DNA from: an uncultured Oscillospiraceae bacterium
Lineage (GTDB): Bacteria > Bacillota > Clostridia > Oscillospirales > Acutalibacteraceae
Direction of reading: 5' to 3'
DNA length: 64,000 bases
Assembly (NCBI GenBank): GCA_902492455.1
Contig: CABULH010000006.1
Coordinates: 1 to 64,000 of the forward strand
The notes beneath the pieces were generated by a model that was not told the origin of the DNA, made no database searches, and worked only from the letters and a program-made list of their open reading frames with translations. Shown one piece after another: positions 1 through 8,391 of this stretch. The translations under genes were made by a program, and so were the position numbers. How positions within the stretch are numbered: position 1 is the first letter of the stretch; the number at the start of each line of letters is the position of its first letter.

Positions 1-134
1 ACTTCATTCACACCAGTGTCTGCTAACCAATTTGCGAATAATCCTTGACACTACCGCTCATAGGTTGTGTACTTACCCGTCATTAGCATCATCCTTCCTA
101 ATATGCTCGGATAACAAAAAAGCCCAACACACAA

Positions 135-158
135 AAACCTCCAGTCACTTGGAGGTTT
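135..158 (-). terminator. Hairpin terminator after the fic operon
   Basis: The arms AAACCTCCA and TGGAGGTTT pair perfectly around a 6-base loop. On the minus strand the hairpin is followed by a T-rich run. It lies about 85 bases past the fic stop codon, so it probably ends that transcript. I see no gene in bases 1-243. Confidence 0.7.
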
Positions 159-243
159 CAACATGTAAGGCATAGAGTCGATTTATGTTCGATTATTCAG
201 TTGTATGAAAACAGGAATAGTTTACCATTCTGGTTTAAGTTTG

Positions 244-852
244 TCAACGAGTCTCTTTAAGCCGCTTATGTATGGATTCCCTGAAAATCTTTTCGACATA
301 ATCCGTGACTCCATTGGCGGCGTGGATCGTGGCGATCATCAATTCATCCATATCCACGTTGCCGAAGTCAATATCATATCCTGCATGGCGGATTAGCTGT
401 GTCAGGAATACTCGCTGTGTTCGACCATTCCCCTCTCGGAATGGATGTAAAAGGTTGGTATCACAATAGAACTCCGTGATATGCCCGATAAAATCATCGA
501 ATCCGTCATTGCAAAAGAATTTCATCTCAGCCAGCCGACTGAAAATAGCGTTCCCCACCTGCTCAATCTCGTCAGTCGAAACGAACTGCGTCCCCTTCTT
601 TGACAGGTTGACAGTGCGGATTTCTCCGGCCCACTCGTAAAGCTCTCCGAACAGGAATTTATGAATTGCTCGGTAATGGGCAAAATCAAAATGACCTTCC
701 AGAGGCTCCTGCTCCAGAAGGCCGATATTCGCCAGCGTCAGGGCTGCTTCGACAGATGCGAGTTCCTCCTCGTCCCGGATATCCAGCTTATTGATAAGGC
801 AGGTGGTACCTTCATAGCAGTTGTCCGCGGAGGCTTCGATATCATAAGGCAT
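244..852 (-). CDS. fic: Fic family protein (AMP-transferase type toxin)
   Basis: A 202-residue Fic-domain protein. The hallmark loop HPFREGNGRTQR starts at residue 136 and carries the catalytic histidine and the phosphate-binding Arg/Asn residues. Fic enzymes of this type transfer AMP (or another nucleotide part) from a nucleotide to a hydroxyl on a target protein such as gyrase or topoisomerase IV; the target here is unknown. The start lies one base after the stop of the small upstream gene, so the two are translated together. That gene carries the class I inhibitory helix motif, which fits a toxin held inactive by a separate antitoxin. A terminator hairpin follows. The Fic call is secure; toxin activity is inferred from the family. 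Confidence 0.92.
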   Translation of the reverse strand: MPYDIEASADNCYEGTTCLINKLDIRDEEELASVEAALTLANIGLLEQEPLEGHFDFAHYRAIHKFLFGELYEWAGEIRTVNLSKKGTQFVSTDEIEQVGNAIFSRLAEMKFFCNDGFDDFIGHITEFYCDTNLLHPFREGNGRTQRVFLTQLIRHAGYDIDFGNVDMDELMIATIHAANGVTDYVEKIFRESIHKRLKETR

Positions 853-853
853 A

Positions 854-1027
854 TTACTGTCCTTTCGCCGCTTTTGTGATCTGACGGATATACTCGGCTT
901 TGGTGATTTCTTTGTTAAGCAGTTTTCTGCACAGTTCCTTATGCTGGGCGGTCACCCGGAAGCCCTCCATTTCAACGGAGGCAGCGGCATTAGCGATGGC
1001 TCGGCTGGTGGGAATTAATGGATTCAT
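854..1027 (-). CDS. VbhA/FicA-like antitoxin of the Fic toxin
   Basis: A 57-residue protein. I chose the ATG at 1027, which has an AGAGGTG ribosome site, over the GTG three codons upstream. It contains SVEMEG at residues 17-22, matching the (S/T)xxxE(G/N) inhibitory motif of class I Fic antitoxins. In that family the glutamate reaches into the Fic active site and blocks productive ATP binding. The rest is helical, with a basic C-terminal part. It is directly upstream of and nearly touching fic, the usual order for FicA-FicT or VbhA-VbhT pairs. Confidence 0.85.
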   Translation of the reverse strand: MNPLIPTSRAIANAAASVEMEGFRVTAQHKELCRKLLNKEITKAEYIRQITKAAKGQ

Positions 1028-1123
1028 CGTGATCACCTCTTGTGGTCATTTTACCATGAAAAGATGAGGCGTTCAAGAAAAATTAGTTAGCAGTTTCATG
1101 GCTTACAAATATATAAATAATAT

Positions 1124-1318
1124 CTACATTATGAGAAGGCATATGGAAGCAGCGATCAGCATAGGACTTATGTTTCTACATGAATATTTCATCTTCTTGC
1201 AATCATTTTGAAATGTCCTCAACTCAAATTTAGAAAATAACATTGTTAAAGGAAAATCCTTGCTTCGTGCCAACTCATACGCTGCCGCATGAGAGATTCC
1301 CAGCACAGTTGAAATTTA
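1124..1318 (-). pseudogene. Remnant of an excisionase/AlpA-like HTH protein
   Basis: The reading frame contains LGISHAAAYELARSKDFP, which is the recognition-helix segment of small winged-HTH excisionase/AlpA DNA-binding proteins. Nothing before or after it fits the family: an in-frame stop lies a few codons upstream, and the sequence after the motif loses the basic wing and runs into unrelated residues. The normal family length is about 60-70 residues with the helix near the middle, so this looks like an internal fragment. With the broken integrase at 6.8-7.2 kb it suggests that the left island was once carried by a mobile element. The rest of 1037-1368 holds no recognisable gene. Confidence 0.55.
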
Positions 1319-1368
1319 GATTATGTTGAAAATATCGGCAGTCAAAACAATAATTCAACCGCCGATGT

Positions 1369-2487
1369 TCATCTTAATTCTGCTATGATATCGATTTCTT
1401 CAATTTGGGCCTTTGGTGATTTAACTTTTGAAAATGAATTTAGTTGCCTGCTCTTTTGAGATGGAATACCTGCCTGATCAACTTTTATAATTGACCATGG
1501 TGTATCATCGAATGAACGACGTATGATAGTTTCCGGATCAACAACTCTATCATTGATAGCCCCAAAGCGAACAGCAATCTTACCGTTTCGTGCCGTAATC
1601 GTAGCACAGTGCAACCATACCGTCTTTAATTCGTTAACGAACATATCAATACCAGAATGACTTATTTGGCTAGAAGTACTGTAATCTACAATAGGGAGGC
1701 CCCCTACAAACCAATTGCGCAGCCATTGGTCAGGTATATAAGTCCGCATACCGTAATACGGAGGGGAAGTTATAATTAATCCGAGCGCTGTGTTAACTTT
1801 TGCAATGTTGGACGATATTTTTTTGAACACCTTTGGTTTAGTGCTATCTTCCTTTAAAACAAGCCCCGTATAGGGTTCATATATACTAGGAAAGTACCTG
1901 TTTGCTCTCAACGAAATAATATCCAGTACATCAACCTTGGGAGGCGTCATCCCCCTATCCTTCCAAAACTTAATAGAGTAGTTTGGCTTTGGAGAATATG
2001 TGCGTGGGCATTGATTCGACAAGTAAGAGGTTCCATGTTGGGATAGTGGCCCATGTAATGCACCAAGCAATATCGCACATAATGCCTGTCTTTCAGGCGT
2101 TGAACAATTGTTTAATAAAGATTCCCTTAACTTACAGATGCTATATAATGTTTCTGGATGGTATGCATACTCCCAAAATTCACCAACGGGAACTTGTGGA
2201 TTTTTGTTGGAGCTTAGGATTCTTTTTGCTACTAAAAGTATTTTTTCTGGGGTTGTACACAATACTTTAGAGCGTGCTATTGCAGCAGCAACAGGGCTGC
2301 TGTCAATGCCTATAGAATAAATACCACTTTTTCTTGCAGCAAATAAGGAAGTGCCTCTCCCACAAAACGGATCTAAAATTGCGGTATTAGGCTCATGATA
2401 CTCAGCAATAACCCTCTGAGGAAAATCAAGGGGAAACATGGTAAAATATGGACATATTGCATTAAGCGCATCATTCCGACTATTCAA
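1369..2487 (-). CDS. DNA methyltransferase (N6-adenine/N4-cytosine class)
   Basis: A 372-residue protein starting at TTG, 6 bases after a GGGGGG run that serves as ribosome site. Residues 39-46 (DPFCGRGT) are the SAM-binding motif I, and residues 241-244 (SPPY) are the catalytic motif IV of amino-methyltransferases. About 195 residues separate them, enough for a target-recognition region, so the motif order is SAM-binding first. It is the third gene of an operon after NurA and HerA, 11 bases behind HerA. No restriction endonuclease of a known type lies beside it. It may mark self DNA so that the NurA-HerA nuclease spares it; that link is inference. The whole operon is more AT-rich than the rest of the window, which fits horizontal transfer. 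Confidence 0.88.
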   Translation of the reverse strand: MNSRNDALNAICPYFTMFPLDFPQRVIAEYHEPNTAILDPFCGRGTSLFAARKSGIYSIGIDSSPVAAAIARSKVLCTTPEKILLVAKRILSSNKNPQVPVGEFWEYAYHPETLYSICKLRESLLNNCSTPERQALCAILLGALHGPLSQHGTSYLSNQCPRTYSPKPNYSIKFWKDRGMTPPKVDVLDIISLRANRYFPSIYEPYTGLVLKEDSTKPKVFKKISSNIAKVNTALGLIITSPPYYGMRTYIPDQWLRNWFVGGLPIVDYSTSSQISHSGIDMFVNELKTVWLHCATITARNGKIAVRFGAINDRVVDPETIIRRSFDDTPWSIIKVDQAGIPSQKSRQLNSFSKVKSPKAQIEEIDIIAELR

Positions 2488-2498
2488 AACGTTCCCCC

Positions 2499-4568
2499 CT
2501 ACTGCTTAGACCTGATACATGTCTTACCTTTTTCATCTTTATATGTTTCCCAACCTTCAGTGCCAAAGAGGGCTGACATTACTTGTGGAACCATCTGGTA
2601 AGCAGTATCCCCCTTATCCATGTCTGTATCTGGCAGAGCGTCTTTAATCGGATTCATAAAAACTCCCCAGCACATGCCAGATTTCAGCGATGACATTATT
2701 TTTGTATCCGATTTAATTTTAAGAACTACATTATTTAGTATTATTTTTTGTACATCAATAGATTCTTCACTAGGTTCAGAGTACGCATTAACACCTAATG
2801 ATTCACACGTATTTTGAAATAGATCATTAAACTTTGTCTTCAATCGCATAGCATAAACATTTTCCTCAGGCTTGTTATAGTCCGGATCATAAGTGCTGTT
2901 TTCTTCTTCAAATGAAAGTATGCGTAAAAAAACTGGATAAGGCTTTTTGTTAACGGAACTCCACATGATACCCTGTCCTGGAATGGGTTCATTTAACAAC
3001 GAACTTAAAATATCGTCACTAAAGTGCGCATTCGCCCGCTTGACATTTTGAAGATCAACACCAGAAAGCAGATGGAATATAAACCAGTTATCTCCTTGAC
3101 TGAGGATATCAGTTGGAATACTTCCCGGCTGTTGAGTAATCATCAAAGCTCCCAAATCATATTTTCGACCTTCCTTAACCCAAGCAATATACGGCTCCGC
3201 CGCAGGTGCATTCGGTATGAGAACCGATTGAGCTTCTTCAATAACTGCAATCGTTGGAATAGTCTTAGGTTCGGCAGCAGTAAATTGCTCTTGATTTCTA
3301 TCAAATATTCTTTTAAGAATCAGGCCGCTTAATATAAGGGCTTGTTCTCCACGCAACTGTGATACATCCACAACACAGAGTTTTCCATCAGATAAGGCTG
3401 TAAGAAGCATATCCATAAACTGACTGCTCGGGTCATGAAGAGAGGCTACGATTACAGTCATATTGGAACGTGCGGCGGTCGCTTCCATATCGCTCTTGCT
3501 GGCATCTAAGTGTAGTATATCACAAATATCTTCAAGTGGCGCATTATTACGTTCTTTATATATGATATCGACGAGCTTACTCCAATTGGTATTGTCTAAA
3601 CCTTTAAGTTTGCGTACGTTTTGCTGATCTTGTTTATCTTGCGAAAGTGAAATAGCAATAATATCACTAGGCCTAAATTTTCTTATGTCTAGCTTGATTC
3701 CGCCAGCCACAAACGAGGAATAGTAACCACTTGGCGCATGACGAGAAGTAAATACGACCAACTGTTCCTTAAGCGATGGAACATCACATAATCCGGGTCT
3801 TCCTTTATCATCAGGCCAGAAATATTCTCCATCACGGTCGAAGATAACCGTTCCCACTGGCACTTGTTTACCATTGCGCTTTTCTACGGTCGGAGTCGTT
3901 GCATAGAGTCTACTAAACAATAGTTTGTTCAAGTTTGATTTACCAAAACCAGCTCTAGCGAACACAAACGAACGACGTGCAACAAGATTATTAACCGGGA
4001 ATTTTACGAGTATTTCCGGCTCTTTCAACTGCATCCAATCTAGGGGCTTGCCAATTCCTCTCCCATCAGCGCCAGCGTAAATGTATTCGCCTAAGGCAAA
4101 TACGCCTATGGAAGTTCCGTCTTCGTTGCCTCCAGCGAGTTCCGTTAATATTTCTGCTGTAGGAAAAGATACAGGGCTACCAACATGGGGTATTCTCCGT
4201 TGTGAGGGAATAAACTTGATCTGATCATTGACTAAACGGATTCCGCCTAGCACACGAATATTGACGCGGTATTTCAAATATTGCTCACGTAAATCTTCAG
4301 GGACAGTCCGATTTTCTTTAATTGCACGCAGATTATATTCTTCGCCAGAGCCAAATGAGAGTTTTCCGTCTGAAGATATAGAAGTAATTCTGCCAAGAAC
4401 AGCTTCATCTGGCGTTTCCAGCTGAATCATAAGGAATTGGCCGTGCATGGGAATGTTGTTAAATTCGCTCTGATATGGCAACACGAGATCTGCATGAAAT
4501 TCCAATCCGCCTTCAGTGAAGCCTTTAAAAACACCTACAATTTGATTGCGTTCAAACAGCGAGTCCAT
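2499..4568 (-). CDS. herA: HerA-type hexameric ATPase/DNA translocase
   Basis: A 689-residue protein from the ATG at 4568, preceded by AAGGAGG at 7 bases. The N-terminal ~150 residues resemble the HerA beta-barrel (HAS) domain. The P-loop ARAGFGKS is near residue 206, and the Walker B strand IAVIEEAQ ends near residue 447; the EEA(H/Q) form is typical of HerA/FtsK-class ATPases. HerA forms a hexamer that pumps double-stranded DNA into a NurA nuclease dimer. In archaea the pair resects DNA ends; in bacteria HerA ATPases are often found with nuclease or NADase partners in antiphage modules. It lies between NurA (9-15 bases upstream) and the methyltransferase (11 bases downstream), so the three are probably co-translated. 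Confidence 0.9.
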   Translation of the reverse strand: MDSLFERNQIVGVFKGFTEGGLEFHADLVLPYQSEFNNIPMHGQFLMIQLETPDEAVLGRITSISSDGKLSFGSGEEYNLRAIKENRTVPEDLREQYLKYRVNIRVLGGIRLVNDQIKFIPSQRRIPHVGSPVSFPTAEILTELAGGNEDGTSIGVFALGEYIYAGADGRGIGKPLDWMQLKEPEILVKFPVNNLVARRSFVFARAGFGKSNLNKLLFSRLYATTPTVEKRNGKQVPVGTVIFDRDGEYFWPDDKGRPGLCDVPSLKEQLVVFTSRHAPSGYYSSFVAGGIKLDIRKFRPSDIIAISLSQDKQDQQNVRKLKGLDNTNWSKLVDIIYKERNNAPLEDICDILHLDASKSDMEATAARSNMTVIVASLHDPSSQFMDMLLTALSDGKLCVVDVSQLRGEQALILSGLILKRIFDRNQEQFTAAEPKTIPTIAVIEEAQSVLIPNAPAAEPYIAWVKEGRKYDLGALMITQQPGSIPTDILSQGDNWFIFHLLSGVDLQNVKRANAHFSDDILSSLLNEPIPGQGIMWSSVNKKPYPVFLRILSFEEENSTYDPDYNKPEENVYAMRLKTKFNDLFQNTCESLGVNAYSEPSEESIDVQKIILNNVVLKIKSDTKIMSSLKSGMCWGVFMNPIKDALPDTDMDKGDTAYQMVPQVMSALFGTEGWETYKDEKGKTCIRSKQ

Positions 4569-4583
4569 TTTCACGCCTCCTTA

Positions 4584-5723
4584 TTAATATCGGCTTTGCG
4601 CCGGATCTTTGTCGACTAATAAGAAAGAATCCAGTTGAGGAGCATCTGGCCCTAGAACGGAACGAATAGCCTCTAATACTTGATCCTGAATTATGTCCAT
4701 ATCAAAATCTACTAAAGCAGCGTTTTGGTGAGCCTTCTGCAAACACAAAGGGTAAAAAGGCACAGGGAACCCATCTAAAGCATCAGCCAATAAATAACCA
4801 ATAATAGTCCCAGCTGTTCCAACTTGACTAAGCAAAATATCAACTGGCCATATAGGATCATGCTTCCCGCTGCCGAATTTCACAAAATGCATTTTGCCGC
4901 CAACAAATTTATTTTTTTCACCTCCAGCAGGGAATGTGTCATCTTTAGCATATTCAGACCATACATAAGCCTTTTCCTCAACCTCTCTCGGAATCTCTAC
5001 ATAGCAAGGATAGGGATGGGCCATTGTGCCTTCAATAAACATAGCTAATTGATATCGTTCTAAAACTTTACTGTGCTTTGCTACACCTACTACATATATT
5101 CTTCTCCTGCTTTTCTCCCATTGAAGTTGAATAGCATCGTCTATTCCTTTGCGGAGTTTTAAAAACAGATCTTGAGAGAAGACTTTGCTCCTTAATAAAC
5201 CGTCAAAAACAATCAGAGTATCTGTCCCAAAATCTTTATTTTTTATAATAAAAAACAATGTCGCCCATTCGACGAGTTCTCGATAAACCTGTACCCATGA
5301 CGGACTAACTGGTTTTTCTTTAGGATTATCATTTATCATGGGGCTTAATTGTGCAAGACTAGTTACTTCAAGATAATCCATCATTTCGCCTAGAGCATCA
5401 AACTGCTTACCGGCTCGATTGATGATTTTGTTATTGAGATCTTGTATGGGCGTGGTGGGAGTAATAACATCCATATAGTATTCGTTATTACTAGAATCAA
5501 CCACACGAATGATTTGGATTATAAATGGATCGAATATTAATTTGTTATTGCCCCCATCTGTTCCTACAAGGGAGATGGATGTGGTACTGCGTGGAAAAAT
5601 CCGCTTAGTCATCCCTTTAAGTGGACGAATTTCATCCCTTAAAGTGTTTAATAGAGCAGCATCGCTTTCCATACTTTTGTACATAAGCTGTTTTAAGGTT
5701 TCAATAGTTGCTAAATCCAGCAT
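4584..5723 (-). CDS. nurA: NurA-domain nuclease
   Basis: A 379-residue protein with the NurA pattern. One acidic site is VGTDGG (Asp55) and a second is IVFDGLL (Asp174), and the C-terminal part LQKAHQNAALVDFD supplies the conserved end of the fold. NurA is an RNase-H-like 5'-3' exonuclease/endonuclease that acts as a dimer on DNA fed by HerA and depends on manganese. The gene is first in the operon, with GAGGTG before the ATG, and is followed at once by herA. The spacing between the two acidic motifs is longer than in short archaeal NurA proteins. The family call is strong; a defence role rests on the neighbours. Confidence 0.85.
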   Translation of the reverse strand: MLDLATIETLKQLMYKSMESDAALLNTLRDEIRPLKGMTKRIFPRSTTSISLVGTDGGNNKLIFDPFIIQIIRVVDSSNNEYYMDVITPTTPIQDLNNKIINRAGKQFDALGEMMDYLEVTSLAQLSPMINDNPKEKPVSPSWVQVYRELVEWATLFFIIKNKDFGTDTLIVFDGLLRSKVFSQDLFLKLRKGIDDAIQLQWEKSRRRIYVVGVAKHSKVLERYQLAMFIEGTMAHPYPCYVEIPREVEEKAYVWSEYAKDDTFPAGGEKNKFVGGKMHFVKFGSGKHDPIWPVDILLSQVGTAGTIIGYLLADALDGFPVPFYPLCLQKAHQNAALVDFDMDIIQDQVLEAIRSVLGPDAPQLDSFLLVDKDPAQSRY

Positions 5724-5899
5724 TTCTACACCTCATACATCCGTTATGGAAATCAAAGAAAACCGAACAATTAATACTGCAACGTGAATAATTCACACAT
5801 TTTTTCCATAATAACATAAAAAAGTCTAAAATTCCATATTGTTTAACAAACTTTGCAGAAATAATTACCCTATGTGCTCCCCATAATTGCACGTTCAAA

Positions 5900-5934
5900 A
5901 ATAGGTTGTATTTCTCCTATTTATTGTGTATACT
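5900..5934 (+). promoter_or_regulatory. Promoter and likely operator of phd-doc
   Basis: TTGTAT (5906-5911) and TATACT (5929-5934) stand 17 bases apart, a good sigma-A promoter about 20 bases before the antitoxin start. AATAGG (5900-5905) and CCTATT (5916-5921) form an inverted repeat across the -35 and spacer. That is where a Phd-type antitoxin would bind to repress its own operon; operator function is inferred. Confidence 0.55.
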
Positions 5935-5954
5935 AATGGTAGGAGGTGAACGGC

Positions 5955-6197
5955 ATGAATATCAATACCAACTCTTTGGTTTCTATTACGGAAGCAAACC
6001 AAAATTTTTCTCGTGTGGCTCGTTTGGTAGACGAGACCGGAGCAGCGGTCATTCTAAAAAATAATGTTCCCCGCTATTTGATTGTGGAATTCAGCCAAGC
6101 AGAAGAGGCACAGAAAGCCTCAAACGAGGATGTGCTTGCAATCTCCAAACGGCTGATTGCCCAAAACAGGGCGGCTTATGATGAATTGGCGAAATGA
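5955..6197 (+). CDS. phd: Phd/YefM-family antitoxin
   Basis: An 80-residue protein from the ATG at 5955, which follows AGGAGG at 8 bases; a GTG three codons earlier lies inside the ribosome site and is rejected. The N-terminal half (SITEANQNFSRVARLVDETG) is the Phd/YefM DNA-binding fold that dimerises on its operator. The C-terminal half is the flexible helix that covers the toxin. The stop overlaps the start of doc by four bases, so the pair is translationally coupled. It is divergent from the NurA operon. Confidence 0.88.
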   Translation: MNINTNSLVSITEANQNFSRVARLVDETGAAVILKNNVPRYLIVEFSQAEEAQKASNEDVLAISKRLIAQNRAAYDELAK

Positions 6198-6571
6198 AGA
6201 AACTGACAAAAGAACAGATCTTGTTATTGCAGCAGGATTTGATTGAGCAGACGGGAAGCACAGCCGGTCTGCGAGATGAAGGACTGTTGGAGTCTGCTCT
6301 ATTTACGCCTTTTCAAAGTTTTGACGGGAATGACATGTTTCCCTCTCTGCAGCAAAAAGCTGCACGTCTAGGTTTTGGCTTGATACAAAATCATCCCTTT
6401 GTAGATGGCAATAAGCGGATCGGCGCTCATGCCATGCTTGTGTTCTTGTCGCTGAACGGTGTGGAATTGGCATATACGCAGCAGGAGCTATCCGGCATGA
6501 TTCTGGATGTGGCGGCAGGTAAGCAATCTTTCGAGGATATGGTCGTTTGGATTCAGCAGCATCAGGGATGA
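6194..6571 (+). CDS. doc: Doc toxin (Fic-fold protein kinase)
   Basis: A 125-residue protein with the Doc form of the Fic loop, HPFVDGNKRIGAH, starting at residue 67. Doc proteins phosphorylate elongation factor Tu and stop translation; the reversed substrate orientation relative to AMPylating Fic enzymes is tied to the DGNKR version of the loop. Length and motif are typical of the family, and nothing appears broken. It follows phd with a four-base overlap. It is the second Fic-fold toxin within 6 kb, of a different class from the one at 244-852. Confidence 0.9.
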   Translation: MKKLTKEQILLLQQDLIEQTGSTAGLRDEGLLESALFTPFQSFDGNDMFPSLQQKAARLGFGLIQNHPFVDGNKRIGAHAMLVFLSLNGVELAYTQQELSGMILDVAAGKQSFEDMVVWIQQHQG

Positions 6572-6774
6572 GTGCTCTCCTGCTTCTGACCCATACGCTG
6601 ACCCATAACCGGAAAGCAGCGGGTGGACGGAGTGGACTGTTCAGCAAGTCAAACCGCCATTTTCCGTCCCATGCAGTACCGATTGGACTGGAAATCACGC
6701 CGTTTTTTCTCCAAGGTGATTTCGGAACCAAGGGACCGTGTGTAGCACTTCGTCACCGAAGTGCCAGTCACCAA

Positions 6775-7190
6775 TCACTCCGACCAGTAAAAGAGCCCGG
6801 AAACCGTGTATTCATGCGGTTTCCGGGCGTTTCTGTTTGTCTGTAGTTTTCGGCTGTTCCCGCTGCTGACAATAGACAACACAGTGAAAGAAACGGCCCA
6901 GCGGTGGGCTTCGCCCGTCGGTATGATATACTCGTTCTTTACCTTCTGCTGTTCTCTGTACGTCCTGAGAATCTCCACCGCTTCCGCCGACAACAGTATC
7001 TTCCGGTAGACATTGTGCGTCTTGGAGGGCTGTCTCTTGTATGACGCCGTTTACCCGCTGGATTTGTCGCTTTACCTCCAGCATCCGAGTTTCAAAATTA
7101 ATATCATTCCACTTGAGACCGAGCAGTTCGCCCCTTCTCAATCCGGTGGACAGATCGAGGTAGTAGAGTTCAACCCCCCGGTTTCCTTGA
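6775..7190 (-). pseudogene. Broken tyrosine integrase
   Basis: On the minus strand one frame gives ELYYLDLSTGLRRGELLGLK followed by WNDINFETRMLEVKRQ, the catalytic-domain start of phage/ICE-type tyrosine integrases, including the first catalytic arginine (GLRRGE). A second frame then gives ILRTYREQQKVKNEY, the next block of the same protein. The two are joined by a frameshift near 6990-7030. The N-terminal half and the HxxR...Y part are missing, and a stop interrupts the frame just upstream. It is a non-functional remnant, probably of the element that brought the left island. Between doc and this remnant (6572-6774) I see no gene. Confidence 0.75.
6795..6828. terminator. Bidirectional-looking hairpin
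   Basis: Twelve-base perfect arms (GCCCGGAAACCG and CGGTTTCCGGGC) surround a 10-base loop, followed on the plus strand by a T-rich stretch. It sits inside the integrase remnant, in a region with no intact gene, and could end transcription coming from phd-doc. Confidence 0.5.
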
Positions 7191-7220
7191 ATTCCCGAAA
7201 AAAATCAGCCAGCTTCTAAC

Positions 7221-8378
7221 TTAAAGATTGTTGATAAATTCTGTCAGTACTTCGGCGGCAGCCTTGTGTTGTGCGAGACTGGGATGACCATCGGAGCCCG
7301 ATTCGCCTTCGCGGGGCAGCTCCAGCGCATAGAAGCCCTTCTGCGCACCCCCCAGTTCTTCCATCACCGTTTCCACCTTCTGCCCGATGCCGGAAATCAT
7401 CATGTTATGTACCCAAATGACGGTGGGATCACCCTGTTTTTCGCGTACGGTGCGCACAAACGCCTTGGCATCCTCCACAAAAGAGTTCCATGAGGCTGCC
7501 GTGCGCAGCGCAAGATCGTTGGTCCCCAGATTGATGACCACAATGTCCGCCTTACGGGTGAATGGATAAGCATCCTCTCCTCGCCGGTAGCTTGTGTAAG
7601 GATAGATTTCTGGAATCATCTGCGCCGCTGTTCCTCTGGCGATACCGGAACCCGATATGGCGACCACTGAAAAATCTGCCTTCAGCTTTTCCGCCGTCAG
7701 CGCAGCATAGGTTTGAGTACCGTCTGAGTACTCCAGATATGTAGTAGGCCCAGAAATCTGCGGGTTGCCAAGATTTCCGTAACCAGCGGAAATAGAATCA
7801 CCAATAAATTCGATATACATCCCGCTGTCCGCCGGCGGCGCCAGCAGCGTGCCGTCAAGTCGGATGCTTTCCAGAATAATGATCGCCGCCGCCACCTCTG
7901 TCTGCCGTAACAGCTTGAAAGTGTGCTCTCCAGCAGAAAGCCCTTCCGCCAGCTTAACAGTCGTTTTACCGGCAGAGACAAGCGGTCGTTCCTCACTACG
8001 CACCCCGTCCACAAAAATCGTGAAATAGGCGGAGCCCTCACAGGACATTTCCACGGCTACGTCACCCCGGCAATCCGCACGGAACTCAATGCCCGCAGCG
8101 GCCCAGTCACAGCTGATGCCGGTTCCAACCGTCCCCAAACGTCCGTACAGCTTACATCTGCCAGCGGCCTCCTGCAAGGTGATGTTCTTTGAAGCATAAG
8201 GGTCGGCCTCTGTCTGCTGAGCGGAAGAAATGGTGGAAGAAACCACGGAAGATGCCTGTGTGGAAGCCGCTGTAGAAGGGACTTTTACGGCCTCGCTTTC
8301 CGGTTGGGTTAGTGTTCCACAAGCGCACAAACCCAGAGTCAGGGCGAAAAGAAAAGAAAGTATGCCGAGTTTTTTCAT
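7221..8378 (-). CDS. Secreted lipoprotein esterase, carbohydrate esterase family 2-like (SGNH fold)
   Basis: A 385-residue protein from the ATG at 8378, with AAAGGGAGA upstream. A signal peptide ends in a lipobox (LCAC), so it is attached to the outer face of the membrane. After a Ser/Thr-rich linker comes a jelly-roll domain (about residues 75-175), then an SGNH hydrolase domain with GDSI (Ser195), GTND (285-288) and DGHPS (Asp363, His365) as the catalytic blocks. This two-domain order matches CE2 acetyl esterases, which remove acetyl groups from plant or microbial polysaccharides. It is the last gene of the glycan operon and probably trims acetylated glycan outside the cell before import. 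Confidence 0.8.
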   Translation of the reverse strand: MKKLGILSFLFALTLGLCACGTLTQPESEAVKVPSTAASTQASSVVSSTISSAQQTEADPYASKNITLQEAAGRCKLYGRLGTVGTGISCDWAAAGIEFRADCRGDVAVEMSCEGSAYFTIFVDGVRSEERPLVSAGKTTVKLAEGLSAGEHTFKLLRQTEVAAAIIILESIRLDGTLLAPPADSGMYIEFIGDSISAGYGNLGNPQISGPTTYLEYSDGTQTYAALTAEKLKADFSVVAISGSGIARGTAAQMIPEIYPYTSYRRGEDAYPFTRKADIVVINLGTNDLALRTAASWNSFVEDAKAFVRTVREKQGDPTVIWVHNMMISGIGQKVETVMEELGGAQKGFYALELPREGESGSDGHPSLAQHKAAAEVLTEFINNL

Positions 8379-8391
8379 AAGCTGTCTCCCT

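Noticed and set aside
1..243. A gene at the left edge
   Set aside because: Short frames only and no motif; the stretch holds a terminator hairpin and nothing else that I can support.
6547..6846. A 99-codon plus-strand frame after doc
   Set aside because: It overlaps the end of doc, lacks a ribosome site and runs into the integrase remnant and a hairpin.
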